DNA of 9,038 bases, taken from positions 1-9,038 of the forward strand of contig DSDX01000083.1 of the NCBI GenBank assembly GCA_011048485.1. The letters are read 5' to 3'. Shown piece by piece: positions 6,106 to 9,038 of the stretch. Under the pieces are notes generated by a model that saw only the letters and a list, made by a program, of their open reading frames with translations, did not search any database and was not told where the DNA came from. Numbering within the stretch: position 1 is the stretch's first letter; every line of letters begins with the position of its first letter. The stretch is from Candidatus Aminicenantota bacterium (GTDB taxonomy: Bacteria > Acidobacteriota > Aminicenantia > Aminicenantales > Saccharicenantaceae). A program made the translations under genes and the position numbers.

Positions 6106-7418
6106 AAAAACTCATTTTCCGCTGGAACGAGCTCAAGTCGACCTTCTGGTTCTTCCCCGTCCTGATCATCCTCGTCGCCGTCGGCCTGGCCCTCGCCTTC
6201 GTGTTCCTGGACAGCCGGATCGGGGTCGCGCGGACGGGGATAGGCCGCTATCTCTTCGTCGGCAGCGCCGATTCGGCCCGGAGCGTTCTCACGACCATCT
6301 CCGGGGCCATGATCGGCGTCGCCGGTACGGTGTTCTCCATCACCCTGGTCGCCCTGACCCTGGCCTCGTCGCAATTCGGGCCGAGGCTGATCAGGAATTT
6401 CATGTACGACCGGCTCAACCAGGTCGTGCTCGGATCGTACATCGCCACCTACATGTACTGCCTCATCGTCCTGAACACAATCAAGGCCGGAGAGCAGTCC
6501 GTCTTCGTCCCGTCGGTGTCCGTCCTCCTGGCCCTCCTGGCCGCCGCGGCCAACATCGTCCTCCTCATCGTCTTCATCCATCACATCGCCATGAGCATCC
6601 AGGCCGACAACGTCATCTCGGACATCTCGGGAGCGCTGTCCAGGAACCTGAAGACGCTGTTCCCCGAGATCATGGGCGACGAGGCGGACGACGACAAGGA
6701 ACATGACGAGCGCGCCGCCAGAGCGGCCTTCAAGGTGAAGCGGCCTCTCCTGGCCTCGCGGAGCGGCTATCTCCAGTACGTCGACGCCGGCGCCTTGATC
6801 GGACAGGCCGCCAAGCGGGACCTGCTGATCGAGCTCGATTTCCGCCCCGGGGACTATCTGGTCTACGGCGTCGCCATCGGAACGGTCTACGCCCGCGAGG
6901 CCTTGGACGAGGGCGCGATCGACGACCTGCAGGACCGGTTCATCGTGGGCCGGACCCGGACCCACCAGCAGGACGCCGAACACACCATCCACCAGATGGT
7001 CGAGATCGCCGTCCGGGCCCTGTCGCCGGGGGTCAACGACCCCTATACGGCCATCGCCTGCGTCGACAATCTCACCATGACGATGGCGCACCTGTCCCGG
7101 GTCCGGTTCCCGTCCAAGTACCGCTACGACGAGGAGGGCAAGTTGAGGGTCATCGCCGACGCCCTCACCTACGAGGGGATGCTCGACGCGGCCTTCAACC
7201 AGATCAGGCAATTCTCGGGGGGGGCCCCGGCCGTGACCATCCGGTTGATGGAGGCCCTGATCACGATCAACAAGTTCGTGAAGCGGCCGGACCACAAGAG
7301 GGCCGTCCGCAAGCACGCCGCCATGGTCCTGAACATGGCCAGGAAGACGTTCACCGAGACGAACGACATCGAGGACCTCGAGGACAGAAGCAAGCTCATC
7401 CTGGGCCAGGGCGCATGA
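6102..7418 (+). CDS. DUF2254 family membrane protein, coupled to the ATPase operon
   Basis: A 438-residue integral membrane protein. Four likely membrane helices lie at about 16-37 (FFPVLIILVAVGLALAFVFL), 64-89 (SGAMIGVAGTVFSITLVAL), 107-126 and 136-162 (VLLALLAAAANIVLLIVFIH). A soluble C-terminal region of about 270 residues follows. DUF2254 family landmarks are the FWFFP start, SADSARSVLTTISGAM, FSITLVALTLASSQFGPRLI, the RNFMYDRLNQVVLGSYIATY stretch, FIHHIAMSIQ (158-167) and SPGVNDPYTAI (308-318). The function of the family is unknown. It is not one of the nine standard N-ATPase genes. Its ATG overlaps the atpG stop (ATGA, 6102-6105), with no clear ribosome site of its own, which suggests translational coupling and co-expression with the ATPase. 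A role in ion leak, ion sensing or ATPase assembly would be speculation. The gene ends 18 bases before a convergent gene. Confidence 0.9.
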   Translation: MKKLIFRWNELKSTFWFFPVLIILVAVGLALAFVFLDSRIGVARTGIGRYLFVGSADSARSVLTTISGAMIGVAGTVFSITLVALTLASSQFGPRLIRNFMYDRLNQVVLGSYIATYMYCLIVLNTIKAGEQSVFVPSVSVLLALLAAAANIVLLIVFIHHIAMSIQADNVISDISGALSRNLKTLFPEIMGDEADDDKEHDERAARAAFKVKRPLLASRSGYLQYVDAGALIGQAAKRDLLIELDFRPGDYLVYGVAIGTVYAREALDEGAIDDLQDRFIVGRTRTHQQDAEHTIHQMVEIAVRALSPGVNDPYTAIACVDNLTMTMAHLSRVRFPSKYRYDEEGKLRVIADALTYEGMLDAAFNQIRQFSGGAPAVTIRLMEALITINKFVKRPDHKRAVRKHAAMVLNMARKTFTETNDIEDLEDRSKLILGQGA

Positions 7419-7436
7419 GCCGCCCGGCCGGGAGCC

Positions 7437-8804
7437 CTACTTGATGAGATAGAAAGACCGCGGGTAGCCGTCGATCCAGCGGCAGCCGTCCTTGGTGAAG
7501 ACCCCGCCGTCCTCGAGGCCCAGCGTGACCTTGGCCCCGCCCCATTCGGGAACGGTGTGCGAGCAATTGAGCTCGATGGCGTAGCACGTGTTCTCGTAGA
7601 GGGGGTAGTCGCCCTGGACGGGGACGCCTTCCTGGGCCTCGACCAGGCCCATGGTCGGGCCGGCGGCGTGGCCGTGGATGCCCAGCGGATGGGTGTAGAT
7701 GCGGCCCTCGATGCCCTCGGCCCGGGCCTTCGCCAGGGCCGCGAGGTAGATCTCGTTGCCGGTCCGGCCGGCCCGGAACTCGTCCATGAAGATCTCCTGG
7801 AGGCGGTTGCCGCGCCGCAGGACCTCCTTGAGCCCGGCCGGGGCGTCCTCTTCATCAAGCCTCAGGACATAGGCGTTGTGCTGGGTGTCCGTGGACAGGC
7901 CCAGGTAGGAGATGCCGATGTCGCAATGCAGGACGTCGCCCCGCCGGATGGTCCGGTCGCCCTTGCCGTACCGCTCCGCGTCCTGCGGCGACCGCTGGAT
8001 GCTGATGGACGGCTGGAACCAGGTCCCGACGCCCAGGTCCGTGAACTTCTGCCGGATCCACCAGACGACGTCCTCGGTCGTCGTCACGTCGGGGACGATG
8101 ACCCGGTTGGAGAAGAACTCGGCGATGACGTCGTGGGCGATGCCGTTGAGGTGGCGGTAGACGCTGAGCTCCATCGGGCTGCGTGTCTCGAGCCAGCCGA
8201 TGCAGAGGTTCTCGGCCGAGACGATCTTCTTCCGGTCAGCCGGGTCGAGGGCCTTCTCGAGCTCCCGAAACAGCCCGACGCTCAGCCCATCGCCGAAAGC
8301 CCAGTGCTCGGAGATGTTGAGCCCGATCTTATTCGGCTTGTGCTCCCGGATGTAGGCGGCCACGGTCTCGAACTGGCCCTTCCAGCCCTTGGAGCGGTCC
8401 TTGAAGATGGCCTCATAGAGGCGCCCGGCCGATCCTGTCCCGTGCCAGTTGGCCGTCAGCTTCTTGAACCCGCCGGGACCGCGATCGTGGAAGATGAGGA
8501 TGGACAGCCGCCGGGCGTTCATGGCCGGCTCGGAGACCATGGACATATAGACCGGGTCCTCGTTGTATTCGCGGTTGATCACCAGCCAGAGGTCGATCCC
8601 CTCGCGTCTCATGACCATGGGGACGATGTTGTCCAGGCGCCACGCGAGCCAGCCGTTGACGAGCGCCGCCCGCTCCCGCTCCGGCAGGATGTTGTCGAGG
8701 TCCCGGGCCCCGGCCATTTGCCAGGTGCGGCTCTGGGGCGCGGCGGCGACGGCCAAGGCGGCGACGATGGTGACGAGGACGACAGCGAGAACAAGCCTTC
8801 TCAT
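7437..8804 (-). CDS. Exported M24 family metallopeptidase (Xaa-Pro aminopeptidase-like)
   Basis: A 455-residue protein. Residues 1-24 form a signal peptide (MRR, then LVLAVVLVTIVAALAVAAA), so it is probably exported to the periplasm or beyond. Residues about 45-235 resemble the N-terminal creatinase-like domain. Residues about 240-455 form the pita-bread catalytic domain. All five expected metal ligands can be placed: D295 (HCDIG), D306 (STDTQH, eleven residues on, as in the family), H372 (THPLGIHGH), E411 (AIELN) and E431 (LEDGG). H379 fits the second conserved histidine. The likely reaction is release of N-terminal residues next to proline, or a related dipeptidase activity; the substrate cannot be read from sequence. 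The start at 8804 is chosen because GGAGGG (8811-8816) is six bases away; it touches the alternative ATG at 8810, and TTG 8870 lies in the promoter. It has its own promoter and is unrelated to the ATPase operon. Confidence 0.9.
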   Translation of the reverse strand: MRRLVLAVVLVTIVAALAVAAAPQSRTWQMAGARDLDNILPERERAALVNGWLAWRLDNIVPMVMRREGIDLWLVINREYNEDPVYMSMVSEPAMNARRLSILIFHDRGPGGFKKLTANWHGTGSAGRLYEAIFKDRSKGWKGQFETVAAYIREHKPNKIGLNISEHWAFGDGLSVGLFRELEKALDPADRKKIVSAENLCIGWLETRSPMELSVYRHLNGIAHDVIAEFFSNRVIVPDVTTTEDVVWWIRQKFTDLGVGTWFQPSISIQRSPQDAERYGKGDRTIRRGDVLHCDIGISYLGLSTDTQHNAYVLRLDEEDAPAGLKEVLRRGNRLQEIFMDEFRAGRTGNEIYLAALAKARAEGIEGRIYTHPLGIHGHAAGPTMGLVEAQEGVPVQGDYPLYENTCYAIELNCSHTVPEWGGAKVTLGLEDGGVFTKDGCRWIDGYPRSFYLIK

Positions 8805-8810
8805 GGGCAT

Positions 8811-8816
8811 CCCTCC
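8811..8816 (-). promoter_or_regulatory. Shine-Dalgarno site of the M24 peptidase gene
   Basis: On the minus strand this reads GGAGGG, six bases before the ATG at 8804. It directly abuts the in-frame ATG at 8810, so it decides the start in favour of 8804, which also gives a compact signal peptide. Confidence 0.75.
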
Positions 8817-8822
8817 ATTCGT

Positions 8823-8839
8823 GGTCTTCGGGGAAGACC
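8823..8839 (-). promoter_or_regulatory. Perfect 7-bp inverted repeat at the peptidase transcription start
   Basis: GGTCTTC and GAAGACC are separated by three bases (CCC on the minus strand). The dyad begins two bases past the -10 hexamer and spans the expected transcription start near 8835. It could be an operator for a dimeric repressor. An RNA hairpin is less likely, because a transcript starting near 8835 would lack most of the first arm. The repeat is seen directly; its function is inferred. Confidence 0.4.
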
Positions 8840-8841
8840 CT

Positions 8842-8870
8842 ACTCTAAAGAAGGCCCGCCGGCCTGTCAA
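8842..8870 (-). promoter_or_regulatory. Sigma70-like promoter of the M24 peptidase gene
   Basis: On the minus strand a perfect -35 box TTGACA (8870-8865) is followed by exactly 17 bases and TAGAGT (8847-8842), which matches four of six bases of the TATAAT -10 consensus. It lies in the 86-base gap between the upstream gene's stop (8891) and the peptidase start (8804). Transcription would begin near 8835, giving a leader of about 30 bases. Such a match in GC-rich DNA at the right position is unlikely to be chance. Confidence 0.75.
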
Positions 8871-8890
8871 CCGCTCCGGCGGCGTTCTCC

Positions 8891-9038
8891 TCAGCCGAAA
8901 GCGTTCAAATGAACGAACTTCTCGAAGGCCAGGCGCTCGGGCCTCGTCGTTTCCGCCTTGAGCTGATCGTCCGACAGGACGGCGCTGGCCGTCTCCGCGC
9001 GCTTCCCGATCAGGATGAGGGTGATGACCTGATAGTCC
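8891..9038 (-). CDS. C-terminal end of a probable nitroreductase family protein, 5' part outside window
   Basis: An open minus-strand frame enters from the right edge and ends at TGA (8893-8891), leaving 48 visible residues that begin DYQVITLILIGKRAE and end in FEKFVHLNAFG. The pattern of a hydrophobic strand with a Gly (VITLILIGK), a variable loop, then R-P-E-R-L-x-F-E-K-F-V and a terminal F-G resembles the C-terminal arm of FMN-dependent nitroreductases, which usually read like VIALIxxGxPxE, then R-x-P-L-E-E-I-V, then R-W/F-G. No flavin-binding or catalytic residue is in view, so the name rests on this short match. It lies upstream of the peptidase on the same strand with an 86-base gap, and the peptidase has its own promoter. 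Confidence 0.6.
   Translation of the reverse strand, partial: DYQVITLILIGKRAETASAVLSDDQLKAETTRPERLAFEKFVHLNAFG

Noticed and set aside
5907..7316. Minus-strand open frame of 469 codons opposite the atpG end and the DUF2254 gene
   Set aside because: Antisense shadow of two recognisable proteins, with a biased D/G/V/Q/E-rich product and no plausible ribosome site.
7419..7436. Intrinsic terminator at the CCCGGCCGGG palindrome
   Set aside because: The stem is only three base pairs if a four-base loop is allowed, and neither strand has a following T-run.
8805..8870. Longer version of the M24 peptidase starting at TTG 8870 or ATG 8810
   Set aside because: The TTG belongs to the -35 box TTGACA, and the ATG at 8810 touches the ribosome site with no spacer. 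ATG 8804 has correct spacing.
7557..8912. Plus-strand open frame of 451 codons opposite the M24 peptidase
   Set aside because: It is the antisense shadow of a gene with a signal peptide, ribosome site, promoter and five catalytic ligands. Its own product is compositionally biased and has no recognisable motif.
1..9038. A novel defence system, mobile element, CRISPR array or RNA gene
   Set aside because: I looked for repeats, transposase or integrase motifs, tRNA-like folds and nuclease motifs and saw none. Essentially all sequence is explained by the listed genes.

Overview
The window holds most of one long plus-strand operon for an N-ATPase, the laterally spread variant of the bacterial F-type ATPase. 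Two to three minus-strand or accessory genes follow it. The gene order is atpD (3' part only)-atpC-atpQ-atpR-atpB-atpE-atpF-atpA-atpG, which is the order that defines N-ATPases. The early position of beta and epsilon, the small membrane genes atpQ and atpR, and the absence of a separate delta gene (atpH) all fit. The DNA is GC-rich throughout, with TTG/GTG as well as ATG starts and clear Shine-Dalgarno sites. This suggests a GC-rich bacterium, possibly an Acidobacteriota or Aminicenantota type lineage. That is a guess, because N-ATPase operons move between phyla and are poor taxonomic markers.

Layout. 2-820: C-terminal two thirds of the beta subunit. 817-1203: epsilon. 1196-1528 and 1518-1841: AtpQ and AtpR, small membrane proteins. 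1825-2535: subunit a. 2537-2812: subunit c, with a Na+-type ligand set (E30, E63, S64, T65, Y68). 2816-3646: a long subunit b whose C-terminus resembles the delta subunit. 3659-5194: alpha. 5212-6105: gamma. All junctions overlap or are separated by a few bases. 6102-7418: a DUF2254 membrane protein whose ATG overlaps the atpG stop (ATGA), so it looks like an extra cistron of the ATPase operon. 7437-8804 (minus): a probably exported M24 family (Xaa-Pro aminopeptidase-like) metallopeptidase with its own good sigma70-like promoter. 8891-9038 (minus): the last 48 codons of a protein that looks like a nitroreductase family member.

How the parts work together. AtpD and AtpA form the hexameric catalytic head, and AtpG with AtpC forms the central stalk. 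AtpE forms the ion-carrying rotor ring, AtpB is the stator channel, and AtpF is the outer stalk and may also supply the delta function. AtpQ and AtpR are thought to help assembly or ion handling. The complex would couple ATP hydrolysis or synthesis to Na+ or H+ movement; the sequence alone does not settle which ion. The most notable points are the translationally coupled DUF2254 gene, the b-delta-like fusion, the two-carboxylate c subunit, and an unusual Thr-to-Ile change in the alpha P-loop. I found no RNA genes, mobile elements, CRISPR arrays or long repeats, and no stretch over 300 bases without a gene.
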